A program made the position numbers and the translations under genes. Below are positions 22,080 through 32,655 of a stretch of 64,000 nt of DNA, one piece after another; the first letter of the stretch is position 1, and every line of letters starts with the position of its first letter. Source of the stretch: Viola odorata (taxonomy: Eukaryota > Streptophyta > Magnoliopsida > Malpighiales > Violaceae); NCBI GenBank assembly GCA_963691705.1, contig OY829538.1, positions 16,518,443 to 16,582,442 on the forward strand. Direction: 5' to 3'. The notes under the pieces were generated by a model. That model was not told the origin of the DNA, did not search any database, and saw nothing but the letters and a program-made list of their open reading frames with translations.

Positions 22080-22916
22080 TTGACCCCTGAGGAGAGCGCA
22101 CAATTAGCCCGGCTGTTGAACAAGTGCAAAGGAGAGTTCGCGTGGAAACCGGCGGACATGCCTTGCGTGTCAAAGGAAGTGGCTGAGCATCGACTCAATG
22201 TTGACCCGCACGCCACGCCAGTTCAACAGAAGCGGCGAGCATTCTCCGCGGAAAAGGCGGTGGTGATTAATAAGGAGGTAGCGAAACTGTTAGACGCAGG
22301 ATTCATCCGAGAAGTTCAATACCCCACTTGGTTGGCCAACCCCGTCCTAGTCCGCAAGCCTAGCGGAGACTAGCACATGTGCATTGATTTCACTAAATTG
22401 AATGACGCTTTTCCTAAGGACTGTTATCCGCTTCCCCGGATTGATCAGCTGGTCGATCAAGCGGCAGGGTATGCGTATTTGAGTTCCTTGGACGCCAATT
22501 CTGGATGCCACCAAATTCCTATGGCCAAGGAAGATGAGGAAAAGACGACATTTATAATTCTGAAGGCCACCTATTGCTACACGGCAATGCCGTTTGGATT
22601 AAAGAATGCGGGGGCAACCTTCCAGCCTATGGCCAACAAAGTGTTCAAAAAGCAAATCAGGAAAAATGTAGAAGCATACGTAGATGATGTATTGGTCAAA
22701 AGCAGAAGTTTCAGTGACCATCTAGTCGATTTGCAGGAAGTGTTTGACACATTGAGGAAGTACCAGATAAAATTGAACCCTCGCAAGTGCGCGTTTGCAT
22801 TTCAAACAGGGAAATTTTTGGGGTATGTGGTAAGCCAAAAGGGCATCCAGCCGAACCCGTCAAAGATTAAGGCTATCCATGATATGGTATCACCGCAAAA
22901 CCTCCAGGAAGTTTAG
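22080..22916 (+). pseudogene. pol: Element C reverse transcriptase, catalytic motif intact
   Basis: Blocks in order are LARLLNKCKGEFAWKPADMP, FIREVQYPTWLANPVLV, CIDFTKLNDAFPKDCYPLPR, the GLKNAGATFQPMANKVF block, YVDDVLVKS (22678-22704, with the YxDD active site) and LNPRKCAFAFQTGKFLGYVV. The frame is open except for a TAG at 22371-22373, where the Trp of a KPSGxW block is expected, and a TAG at 22914-22916 where A has Gln. Both are single-base changes. Confidence 0.9.
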
Positions 22917-24117
22917 AGGTTAACAGGACGCGTCATTGCTCTAGGACGGTTCATCTCTAAGCTGGGCGAGAAGTGCTTGCCGTTCTTTAAAGTCATACGC
23001 AGGAAAGCTCCTTTAGGATGGACACAAGAGTGCGAAGAGGTGTTCGTGGGTTTGACAACTTACTTGTCGTCCGACTTGGTGCTAACACGACCGGAACCGG
23101 GCGACACCCTATTCTTATACCTCGGCATCGCGGATGAAATGGTCAGTACCGTTTTGGTCCGGGACGATAATCACGCCCACCGCCCCGTTTTATTTGTTAG
23201 TCATGTGTTAAAAGATGCCGAGGTGCGATACACTCACATTGAGAAGGTGGCATTCACCCTGATACAGTCCACACGAAAGATGGACAGATACTTTCAGGCC
23301 CATCTAGTCATTGTGCTCACGGATCAGAAGGATTTTTAGGAAACCAGAATCCTCGGGGAGGATGTTGATTTGGTCAATTGAGCTGGAGCAGTATGGATTA
23401 CAGTACAAAGCTCGGCCATCCGTAAAAGCTCAGGTTTTGGCAGATTTTATCGCCGAGTGTACTTTTACTAGGGACAAGGCATTGGAGCCGCTCGAGAAGG
23501 AAGAGAGTGATGCAAAGATCCTACCCTCGGAAGCCCCTGCGGACTTATGGGTCATCTATGTGGATGGCGCCAAAAATCAAGAGCTGGCAAGAGCTGGCAT
23601 ATACATGATCGGGCCACACGATGTGCAGGTGCGGCACGACATTAGAATCCTACAACCATTGTCCAACAACGCAGAAGAGTACGAAGCGTTATTGGCGGGG
23701 CTTAGAGTAGAAAGAAATCTCTTCACCAAAGCTGAGAACGACCTGGTAGCAGGAGCCCCACGGTTGAAAATACGAGGGGACTCCAAGTTGATAATTGATC
23801 AAGTCTTAGGACACTCCCAAGCTAGAGAACCGATCATGGCGCAATACCTCTCGAAAGTGAAAAGGGAGTTGGCAGAAATTGAACAAAGCGGCTTGTGTGT
23901 CACTTTCGAACACATTCCGCGGGAGGACAATACCGAGGCGGATAATCTTACCAAAGTGGCAGCCAATCAGGAGGCTGTCATACCAGAAGGCGTGTACTAT
24001 GAGGAAAGGTCATTACCGTCCTTCATGGAGGCGTACCACCTCGAAACGCTTGACGGTACTCTCTTACCTAACTCTTGGAATATTGCTCGATTGAAATTAT
24101 ATCATGCTAGAATTTGA
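22917..24117 (+). pseudogene. pol: Element C RNase H and archaeal-type RNase H; integrase deleted
   Basis: The first RNase H (22977-23480) has YLGIADEMVSTVLVRDD, HIEKVAFTLIQ and a frameshift near 23330. The second RNase H (23545-23960) has WVIYVDGAKNQE, NAEEYEALLAGLR, RGDSKLIIDQVLGHSQ and EDNTEADNLTK, the archaeal-type RNase H of Tat elements. After PSFMEA (about 24030) the integrase found in B (49150-50345) is missing. The frame continues directly with YHLETLDGTLLPN, the segment that follows integrase in B. The stop codon at 24115 lies inside the first unit of the tandem array. Confidence 0.9.
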
Positions 24118-24583
24118 CATGCCGTTGGGTATGGTCTAGTAATTGAAATCATGTTATGATAGAATTTGACATGCCGTTGGGCATGGTCTAGTAATTGAAA
24201 TGATGTTATGATAGAATTTGACATGCCGTTGGGCATGGTCTAGTAATTGAAATCATGATATGATAGAATTTGACATGCCGTTGGGCATGGTCTAGTAATT
24301 GAAATCATGTTATGATAGAATTTGACATGCCGTTGGGCATGGTCTAGTAATTGAAATTATGTTGTGATAGAATTTGACATGCCGTTGGGCATGGTCTGAA
24401 AATTGAAATTATGAATTTGACATGCCGTTGGGCATGGTCTGGAAATTGAAATTATGAATTTGACATGTCGTTGGGCATGGTCTAGAAATTGAAATTATGA
24501 ATTTGACATGCATTGGGCATGGTCTGGAAATTGAAATTATGAATTTGACATGCCGTTGGGCATGGTCTAACAATTGTTGTGGA
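24110..24583 (+). repeat. Tandem array after pol in element C: 52-bp then 43-bp units
   Basis: Units begin GAATTTGACATGCCGTTGGG. Starts at 24110, 24162, 24214, 24266, 24318 and 24370 are exactly 52 bp apart or close. Later starts at 24413, 24456, 24499 and 24541 are 43 or 42 bp apart, lacking part of the spacer. Each unit contains the interrupted palindrome CATGCCgttGGGCATG. Element B has no equivalent array. Confidence 0.95.
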
Positions 24584-25683
24584 AATATTTCTTGTTCCTT
24601 GTTGGTTGTCTGTGTGATGTGCAGATAACAAGGAAAGGAGGATGTCGGGGGTGAAAAGTCCTAGCCTTGGGGCAGAATGGGCTAATACAGACGGGTCGTC
24701 AAGACGAGGCACGCCCCGGCGATCCTAGAAATATATGGTGCTGGAAGTGAAAAATTCTGGCCTTGTGAGGCTGGCCTTGATCAGGCGGCTCGCTAAGATG
24801 AGACACGCTCCAGCACTGTCGGGAGTGAAAAATCCTATCCTGGGGAAACCCAGAGAGGGCACGCCCCGACTCCCCTGGGGTGTAAAGTCCTACCCAGAGA
24901 GGGCCGATTGAGGAAATGTGAGAAGTCACGGTACCCCAGCTAGTAACCGGAAGGGAAAAACACGGTGAAGTTTAGCTGGATGAGTACGTGACACGAGCGA
25001 CATCGGGGCAGATTGTGCCAAGTGAGTTGGGGAAATATGCGGCCACACCCCAAGGTAATCAAGATATTTTAGCAGATGTCGCTACTAATGTAAATGATAA
25101 GTGAAAATGTGCAGAAAAATCGGCACAAGCGACATCTCGGAGGGATCGCGCTAAGTGAGTGGGGAGCACGCGCGGCAATGACCTAAGGTAACTAAGAATT
25201 TTTGGAATATGTCGCTACTAACGAAAGTTATAAGTAAAAATGTGCAGAAAACTTAGTAAAGCGTGAAAGTGATGAAGCACTTGAGAAAATAATGACGCTG
25301 CGGAAAGGCAGAGCATCCAAAGGGGAGATCCCGTTGTCTTAAACACGGTACGAGATAATGGTGAAGATCAGATCTACTCTATCGCGCGGAGAGAAATGAG
25401 TGACGACATTGCGTGTTGCGACTCCGCAAGGGAGGTTCGAAGGCGCAGGCGACATCAGTTCAACGGTGGCAACAAGTTTTGAAAGAAGGGGTAACGGAAG
25501 CAAATTGAGAAAGACCATTGATAAAGTAAAATGGCGGCAAATTGTGCAAACTGTTTATACAAGAGGGGAGACTTGTTTAAGCAAAAGGCCCCAAAAACAC
25601 AAAAAGGGCAATGAAGTGAGGGCGCTCGATGGACAAAAAAGAGAAGTAACATTTACGGCCTGGGCAAGCTGCCGTCCCCCTCG
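24584..25683 (+). other. Element C spacer with GTGAAAAGTCCT-type repeats
   Basis: Between 24645 and 24910, four imperfect units of about 60-95 bp contain a GTGAAAAGTCCTA-like start and an AGGCACGCCCCGGC-like end. Equivalent units are in B at 50440-50940. The remainder (24960-25683) has a second, weaker repeat: the GACATC...CGCTACTAA...AAATGTGCAGAAAA block occurs near 25000-25110 and 25130-25250. I see no gene here. Confidence 0.7.
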
Positions 25684-26796
25684 TCATGCCGTGGCCTCTT
25701 CCGTGAGGAACCCAGACTTCTGCTTGAAGAGGCGGATGATGGCATCAGCGTCGAACTGATTGCGGCCATGACACTCAATGAAGCAGTCGGTCATGAGGCC
25801 CACAGTTTGTTCCAGAAACCATTTACATTTATCTGTCATTTCTTTCATAAGCGCGGCATTTTTGCCCTGCTCCGCTTGAATGACGGCATCCCTTGTGGCC
25901 TCGATTCCTCTGGCCCCTTCCAGCTCCTCTCTCGCAACTGCTAAACTGGTTTCCGCACATTGTCGCCCTTCAACACACTTCCTCAGCTGTTCCTGAGTTT
26001 TATTAAGTTCCCCTTGGTACTTGTTGACTTCTTTCAAGAGCTGGTGATTAGCGTTGCGCCATTCCTGGGAGGAAGAGTGGAGAGAGCTCAGTCGTCTCGT
26101 CACATTCCTGGACCAGTAATGAAAATCCTGAAAGCCAGAGAATAGTTGGGTCCTTATCCGCTGCAGTTGCTCACCTTCGGCAACGGAGAGGAAGGCCTAC
26201 TCCTCCTCCTCAACCGACAACAGATGTCCTGCCAGATAGGCGGATGTCGCTAGGGAGTTGTCGCCTCCTAATGCTGGGAACCCGCGCTGGCGAATGTTAC
26301 TTAAATCAACCTGATGGGTGGTGGCTCCGCTAGAGAGTATAGTGCTTAGGTCAGCCACCATGCGCGGAGTGTCCATGGGGGGAAGAGAAGGAGAGATCGT
26401 TTGAACAGCAACAGGAATAAAGAAGACATCAGGAGGGGACGGAGGGGAACGATTAGATGGTCCAGCATCAATATTGAAACCGCCAGTTTGTAGGGATGGA
26501 AAGTCCCCCTCTACAAGATCCTCCAGAAAGCCCAAGGGATTGCTAGGAGGAGGAGATGACACGGCAAAAGAAGAGTGAAGCGGGGCAGAGGTAGCCCCGT
26601 TCCCTGGCGGACCAGAGCCTTGATTACCCACCAAGGGGCCGGTATTGGTGACGCCGCCCTGCCCTTCCTGACCAGCAGCAAAGTCATCCGCCGAAGGGGT
26701 GTCTTCATTGGGACGCGGTTGCTTGGGGCCAAGAATGCCTGACAAGTCCATGCCGTTCCGCGAAGGAGTAGCAGAAGAGGCAACAGCAGCAGTATC

Positions 26797-26868
26797 CTAC
26801 GCACGAAAGAAAAAGGGAATTAAGAAACGAACGAAACAAATAGACGGAGAAAAGTTTGTAGAAACCAC
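26797..26868 (-). other. Intron 2 of as4 in element C (72 bp)
   Basis: On the minus strand the donor is AG|GTGGTT and the acceptor GTGCGTAG|GATACT. The exon after it starts GATACT, the same bases that start the third exon in B (52693). The intron is phase 0 in both elements. Confidence 0.65.
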
Positions 26869-27176
26869 CTAAACAGGAGGACGGGTAGGAGCGATAATGC
26901 GAAGGCGGAGAGTTCTCTTCTTCTTTTTTGCAAGGGGAGGACGAGAAGACGACGCTCGAGTAGGAACAATGCTGGGGGAGGAAATTGGCTCAATAGTTGA
27001 TGTGGCAGTAGCCTCCGCCCGAGGAAGAGAAGAGGACTCAGGCGCAGAAGTGGACGCGTGCGTGGTGTCAGTAGCGGCACCGGTCGAGACGGTAGAAAGA
27101 GCCTATTTTTCTTTCTTCTGCTGAGCTCTTCTTTCTCTTTTCTTAATGCACTCAGGTTTCCACCTGGCGGGAGGAT

Positions 27177-27246
27177 CTGTAGAAATAAGAAAAAAATGTT
27201 AGAGTTAGTACTGACGTGGAGCAGCGAATGAAGGGACGGTGCTCAC
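27177..27246 (-). other. Intron 1 of as4 in element C (70 bp)
   Basis: On the minus strand the donor is CCAA|GTGAGC and the acceptor TTATTTCTACAG|ATCC. The intron is T-rich, phase 1, and at the same codon position as intron 1 of as4 in B (53151-53219). Confidence 0.75.
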
Positions 27247-27722
27247 TTGGAATGCAATCCTTGATGTCGCCCCGGCACGCAAGTTCGCGAGTGCGAACCC
27301 TAGGAATCCCCGACAGGTTGAGTAGCTTGTCCAGCCAGCCTTGGTCAACTGGTCCTAAATGTGGCCTGCCACCCCAGGCAGCATCTCTGACGACTAGATT
27401 AAACCCGCTCCGCCACAAGGGCTCGGGCAGATTGATGATGAAGAATCCTTTTTTCCAAGCGTCAACAGAAGATTCGAGCAACAACAGTTTCCAGGTAAAG
27501 GGGTTTAGGGCTTCAACATCATAGCGAGGCGATATCGCTATGATGCCGTTGTTATGGTGGTATAATTGAAAAAGGGAGCGCAGCAACAACAAAGAAGGAG
27601 ATTTATTTCCTATGTATCTACAAAGGGCTATAAAAGCATAAATGACACAATAGGAATTTGGACTCAACTGGGCAGCATTTAAATCAAATTCAGAGAGTAA
27701 CTCAGCAATTAAAGGATCTAGA

Positions 27723-28246
27723 TGATAACTATCGATACCACAAAAGCAGCGTCTCCACTACCCCGGTGGGTGACTCGGCCAGCATACTGTACCCGCCGAG
27801 GGAGACGAGACCCTGTTCTTACCGCCCTTAGCCTGGCGGCCAACCCTGGGATGGTCGACATCAGCGGCGGGGGGGGGGGGGCTCTCATGCGACATCCGCA
27901 CGGCGGCATCCCATCCTAGGTCATCCATGACGTCACTCCGCATGACATCACTCCCTGCCACCCATCGACATCTATCACCCCAGCGACACCTACTAGGGAT
28001 AATTCCTACCCCTGTCGGTACACTCCTTCCTTTGTCTATAAATACCCCCACCTTTTCAGACAAGAGGTAAGCTTAAGACAGCGTACTGAACCCCTGCCAT
28101 TTTGACTACTCACACTGACTTTGGCATCGGAGTGTTTACGCCAGAGACCCCCTCCGGCGCTTTGTAGGTGATGAAGACCCCAGTACAGTGTTCCCGACCA
28201 GCCCAGATCAGGCCGATCCTGCTCAGTATCTCCCAGACTCTTATCA
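27723..28246 (+). mobile_element. Solo LTR of element C's family inside as4
   Basis: The 524-bp sequence runs TGATAAC...CTTATCA and matches the LTRs of C along its length. It is flanked by perfect 5-bp repeats CTAGA (27718-27722 and 28247-28251). No internal element sequence remains. It interrupts exon 1 of as4 in the PF04195-like domain. Its G tract (27867-27880 area) is the longest of the family here. Confidence 0.93.
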
Positions 28247-28660
28247 CTAGAGACAGCCGAAAACCATAATGAAACATTTTAGCATGAAGAACCCTACGGT
28301 TGCCAGATAATTCGCTATTAAGGCGAAGTGACTTTGGGGCAACTTCAGTAGAATACCCCTCCAACTGGTCGAGAGTGGCATTATAACTCCGCAGGCGCCG
28401 TCGAAGGACGGCGGTGGAAGCAATGGTGGAAATAGTAGTATCAATATCCCCCTCCCCAGCAGAGCGGGAATAGCAGCGATTATGAGCCATGGGTAATGTT
28501 AAACGAAGGATAGATAGGAAGGTACCTTTTGTGAGAGGAAGATCGAAACACCCGGGCGGCGGCGGATCGTAGGAGGAAGAAGAAGAATTGTGTTTTCTTT
28601 TCTTTCTTTTCATTTTCCAAAGAGAAAGGTAACAAAAGATAAGAAGAGAGCACGTGAGGG

Positions 28661-28670
28661 TTTTTATAAC
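28661..28670 (-). promoter_or_regulatory. Predicted as4 promoter TATA box, element C
   Basis: On the minus strand CCTTAGGGTTATAAAAACCC lies about 175 bp before the as4 start. Element B has CCTTAGGGTTATAAAACCC at nearly the same distance (54107-54115 to 53934). Conservation in otherwise diverged flanks supports a promoter. Confidence 0.65.
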
Positions 28671-29168
28671 CCTAAGGATTAAAGGGAATGACGGGTCAAG
28701 CGATCGTGGTGTGTGATGTGTCAAGGACAAGAGGCGCGGGAAGCGGGTACAATCCCTGAGGAGCGAAAAGACATATTCAGCCAGCTATTCCCTTAGCGCT
28801 CCCCTTTGAGGACACGTGGGCTCAGAGCATCATTACTGTCTCCTCCGTATCAAGTAAAAAGAGTCAGAGCATTAAATGCTCTGAAAAAGGGGGCAATCAA
28901 ACCTAGTGAAAAGGAGCGGCAAGTTGCAATGCCACGGCACGCAAGAGGCAAAGTGCAAAGAAAAAAGTAGTCAAGCGGCAAGTGATAAAGGGCGACATCG
29001 TTAAGAAACACGTATTATTTGGTCAAGATTACAAGATTTGTTAATTATTATAAGCAAGGAGGCGACGTCAAAGTCCAAATGGGAAAAATAATACAACATG
29101 GGAGTAAGTAAAGAAGCGACACCCCCAATCAAGCGGCATCCAATGGGCCCTCCCCAGGCACTGACTTA
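28671..29168. other. Spacer between as3 and as4, element C
   Basis: No frame of interest. It holds the as4 upstream region and presumably the as3 transcript end. The equivalent spacer in B is 54120-54519. Confidence 0.5.
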
Positions 29169-30165
29169 TTACTCCTCTTCGGAGGAGAGGAAACCCTCTT
29201 GGCTCTCATCAATCTCTTTCATCCTCGCGGAGGCATACCTGGCGACCTCAGCGGGATCAGCGGCCCTACCACGGTGTTGATCTGTGACCCCAGCGATAAA
29301 GGCTTATTCAGTCTTCTTCTTCCACCAGGCCACCTTCGTGGAAGCTTTCGTCAGGTCGGCATCGCGGGATGATATCTCCTCAAGAAGGAAAGAGTTCTTC
29401 TTTCTTTCAGCCACCAGCTCAGCCTCCAAAGCTTCAACCTGGGCTTTTCCTTTAGACCTTCCCCGAGTGAGGTCAGCGCGGCACTCGCGCAGTTCGGCTT
29501 GAGCGCGTTTGTGGAGTCGCGACAACTCCTCTACCTTTGCTAGGGCACCAGAGTTTTGAGATTGTATACCAAGAGCCTTGATGAAGTAATGAAGTTGTCG
29601 AAAGGCAGTAAGGCAGTTGTTCATGACGCGCACATACTGAACCTCGGGAGGAAGCTGCAGTAGCCTACTTTCGTCCTCCGAGGGGCGAAACATTTCGCAG
29701 GCTAAGATAGCCGTGGGCTGATCTTGCAACAAGGGGTCTGATATACCCAGGGCGCGGAACCCGTCAGTCCTAAATTTTGACAGATTTAGCCGGTGAGAAG
29801 GGGCCCCTTGAGGCCCGTCAGGGAAAGATCAGCAACAAAGGAAGGGGCGGAGATACCGCCTGAGCCCCCAACGTCTCGAATTGAAGTAAGGAACAACGGA
29901 CAAGGGGAATTCGGGGGAGAGTGAGAAGAACCAGGTCCACTTGGGACTGATGGAGGCACGTCAGGAATACAGGGGCCAATGGGCGAGTGTGGAGGTTCCA
30001 TGACAGGAGTGGAGTCTGTAGCAGATGGCGGCATCATCAGGGCAGGGGAGGTCTTGTTGGGGGGTAGCCAACCCCAGAGTCGAGGAAGTGCCACCTAGTG
30101 AAGCGGCACCCCCCTTAGTGGTGTCAGGAGAAATGGCAGTCTGGGAAGCGACGGTATTTGTACTG

Positions 30166-30972
30166 TGATACGATCACGCCTAACCTCATTCTCTCTATGT
30201 ACCAGCACCACCTCAGCATGGGGATCGCAGAACAAAGCTCGGCAACAAAAGCTCCATCCAAGAGGGCCAAGAATAATGATCCGATGGACAAGAAAATGAC
30301 ATCTGATTTGAGCAAACAAAGTCTTGTTGGAAACTTCAAGATGTTAGAGTTCATTTGGGACAAGTTTCAGGCCAATCGGATGGGTGGATCGACAGTTATG
30401 GGCGTCGACATTTTAGCTCGCAGTTTCAGCGAGCCAGATGAAAGTGCCAAAACGCTATAGCGTTTTTCCAAAACGCCATAGCGTTTTGCCACTGCTTTGG
30501 AGGGGAAATTACTTATCATCCATGCTTCCCCACTTGTGATATTTTATTGTATTTCTTTCCTATATATAGGACATTAAGCTAGAGTTATTATTCAGATTAT
30601 TGCCAAGTGAAAAGCTAGAGAGAGTTCCTCCTCTAGCCTATCACCAAGGCTTGATCCAAGTGTGTATTTGAGTGATTTAAAGATTGTTCCATTTCTGTAA
30701 TTCAAGTGTGTTCTCAAGTAATAAACAAGTGTTCCTTTGTGCTTTCAATCTGAGTTCAATCAAGTGTACCATCATCAATCCATCCAACTCCAATCCAAAC
30801 ACAAACCTTTCCATTCATCCTTTCTCATATCTTCTAATTCCGCTGCACTTATACTCCATCTTCCATCATATTTCCTTCCATCTTCCAATCTACATTGTGT
30901 CACAACTCCAAGCTAGATCCTCCTTTCAACATAGATTCAAACTTCCCTCATAAAGGAGGTTGGATCTTATCA
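30166..30972 (+). mobile_element. Solo LTR of an unrelated family inside as3
   Basis: The 807-bp insert starts TGATACGATCA and ends GGATCTTATCA, with 5-bp direct repeats TACTG at 30161-30165 and 30973-30977. It has a TATA box (TATATATAGG at 30561) and T/C-rich sequence downstream. It does not resemble the other LTRs here. Two palindromes, AAAACGCTATAGCGTTTT at 30449-30466 and AAAACGCCATAGCGTTTT at 30470-30487, lie side by side. A 100-codon frame at 30158-30460 crosses its left edge and I do not count it as a gene. Confidence 0.85.
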
Positions 30973-31368
30973 TACTGTTTGCAGGAGGAGATCGAGCAGC
31001 CATCCTTGTCACTTGAGCGTCACTCGCTTCACTTAGTTTCTTCCGTTGAGCTGAGGAAGCCGGGCGGAGGCTTAGTTCCGTATCCATGTCCTCGATGGCC
31101 TCGACTCCGTAGGAGAAAATCTTTGTCTCAGTCACTAGCGAACCAGACCCGGACCTCTTCTTCTGACTGGGTAACCAGTTCTCCACGAAGCGGGAAGTGC
31201 GGAGGGAGGAACCGCTTTACCTGGAAAGAATCTTGTCTAAAGCTCTTTTCTTTATGTGCATACGGTGATCAACTCGAGCCCCAGTAGAAGTAGAGGGAGC
31301 AGTCGTTGAAGGCGCGACAACCTTGTGAGAAGCGTCACCTTCGGAGAGCGGGCGAGCGATAGTCTCCC

Positions 31369-31431
31369 CTGCGAAAAGTTATGTTAGTAAACAAGGGGTA
31401 AGTAAGGCAGCGGAGAAGCTCAAAAGCTCAC
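31369..31431 (-). other. Intron of as3 in element C (63 bp)
   Basis: On the minus strand the donor is ATAG|GTGAGC and the acceptor CTTTTCGCAG|GGGA. The exon before ends GAGTGTACCATA, comparable to D (GAGTGTACTATA, 61530-61540) and B (AAGTGCACTATA). All three have an intron at this point; phase 1. Confidence 0.75.
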
Positions 31432-32655
31432 CTATGGTACACTCAGTTAAAGGCCTGTACAAAGCAAAGTTTCAGATCTGGAAAGAGGACTCCATCTCCA
31501 GTAAAGCGTTGGCCTGACCCAACTCTTCCCTAGACAGAGGCGCTGGCTTCACCCAATCAACTACCTCCAGGTTGAAGTCAGAACTGGGAGGCGAGAGGGT
31601 AATTCAACAATGAAGAAACCGCTCTTCCGGTCTTTGACGTTCTCCTCAAATCCTTGAAATTTTTGCCAAAAAGGCCTCACTAGGGCGTCATCCCATCTTG
31701 GAATAATATTAATGAAGCCGTCGTGAAAAACCAGAGTTAAGAACTTGCGAAATAAAGCGACAGAGGGAGCAAGAATATCTTTTAACTCACAAGCACGAAG
31801 GAAGGTGTAGATGCAACTCCATGAGGAAGGGGTGATCTGCGCAGGGTTAAGCCCGTGCTCGCGCAGCACACGCTCTAGCGTGTCATGAACTGGGAGGCGG
31901 AACCCATATTGAAACATTTTAAAATAAAGAATCCTATGAGTTTTCCAGAGCCGGCTATGAAGCCTCATAGTGTCAGAAGGAATAGTGGGGCGATAACCGC
32001 GGGGGAAGGTAATGTTATTGCTTTCCAGTTCAAGGCGTAAGACAGTAGGGCAAGTAAAGATGCTAGGGGTGTTTTCAAGCTCAAGATATCGAGAAATTGG
32101 CCTAGGGGTAACTAAAGAACTAGATTGAGATCTCATGCGAGGCATGATAGATAAAGCAGCAAAGGAAAATCAAAGCAAGATCGAGCAGAGTACCTTGAGA
32201 GAAAAGACTAAAATTAATAGGCGAATCGTCTGGATGCGAACGAGAGAATTTCCTCGGAGCGAGCGAAAAACGAAGAGAGTTGTGAAGTATAAAAAGGAGC
32301 AAAAGGGTACAAAGAAGAAGCATTTTTCCTTTTAAAAGAGACGGTGGAAAAGTCAGGCAGAAGGGCAACCTATCACAGCAGAACACGTATGGGACAAACG
32401 GGACACGTGGAAAGACCCTGACAGAAAACTTAAAGTCAAGCGCTCGCCTCGAATTTCGCAAAAGAAAGGCTCGTTAATTACAAGAAACCCCAAAAAAATG
32501 GTCGTATGAAGCGGTAATTGGCTGTCCAGCAGCAGTTATCCCATAGAGCGGCATCATACCAAAAGCGAAAAGAAAAAGGCAAATGACATTTTATTTTATT
32601 CTATTTTATTTACTGAAAGAGAAAGCCAGCGGCATCTACAACGAGTACGGCATCA

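Larger units (their letters stand above)
25684..28490 (-). pseudogene. Antisense gene as4 of element C: PF04195-like, coiled coil, three exons
   Basis: Reading the minus strand, exon 1 is 28490-27247 (solo LTR 27723-28246 and one target copy excluded), exon 2 is 27176-26869 and exon 3 is 26796-25684. Exon lengths are 715, 308 and 1113 nt, which sum to exactly 712 codons. Exon 1 encodes MFHYGFRLSL, SPNSYCVIYAFIALC and IAISPRYD, resembling the plant 'putative gypsy type transposon' domain (PF04195, from memory). Exon 2 has a basic segment (LAKKKKRTLRLR). Exon 3 is Pro/Ser-rich, then coiled coil (LLKEVNKYQGELNKTQEQL), with a tail containing FIECHGRNQFDADAI. Only three in-frame TAG stops occur, one at the exon 2 boundary. 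It lies opposite to gag-pol, so it needs its own promoter. Function unknown; a basic middle suggests nuclear or nucleic-acid contact. Confidence 0.75.
29169..32145 (-). pseudogene. Antisense gene as3 of element C: PF04195-like, coiled coil, split by a solo LTR
   Basis: Start MPRMRSQSSSL at 32145. Exon 1 (32145-31432, 714 nt) contains MFQYGFRLPVHDTLERVL, ITPSSWSCIYTFLRACEL and PRWDDALVRPFW, again PF04195-like. A one-base loss near 31590 explains 714 instead of 715 nt. After a 63-bp intron, exon 2 carries NWLPSQKKRSGSG and SSAQRKKL, matching B (55690-55530). It is then cut by the solo LTR 30166-30972. The frame resumes with a Pro/Ser-rich segment (SPIGPCIPDVPPSVP) and a coiled coil (VEALEAELVAERKKNSFLLEE), ending at TAA 29169. 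A few stops and frameshifts are present. as3 and as4 are paralogs by domain order and exon 1 length. Confidence 0.7.

Noticed and set aside
24110..24583. CRISPR-like direct repeats
   Set aside because: Units are adjacent with conserved, not unique, spacers, in a plant retrotransposon.
30158..30460. 100-codon plus-strand frame
   Set aside because: Crosses the left edge of a solo LTR insertion, so it cannot be an old gene; no recognised domain.
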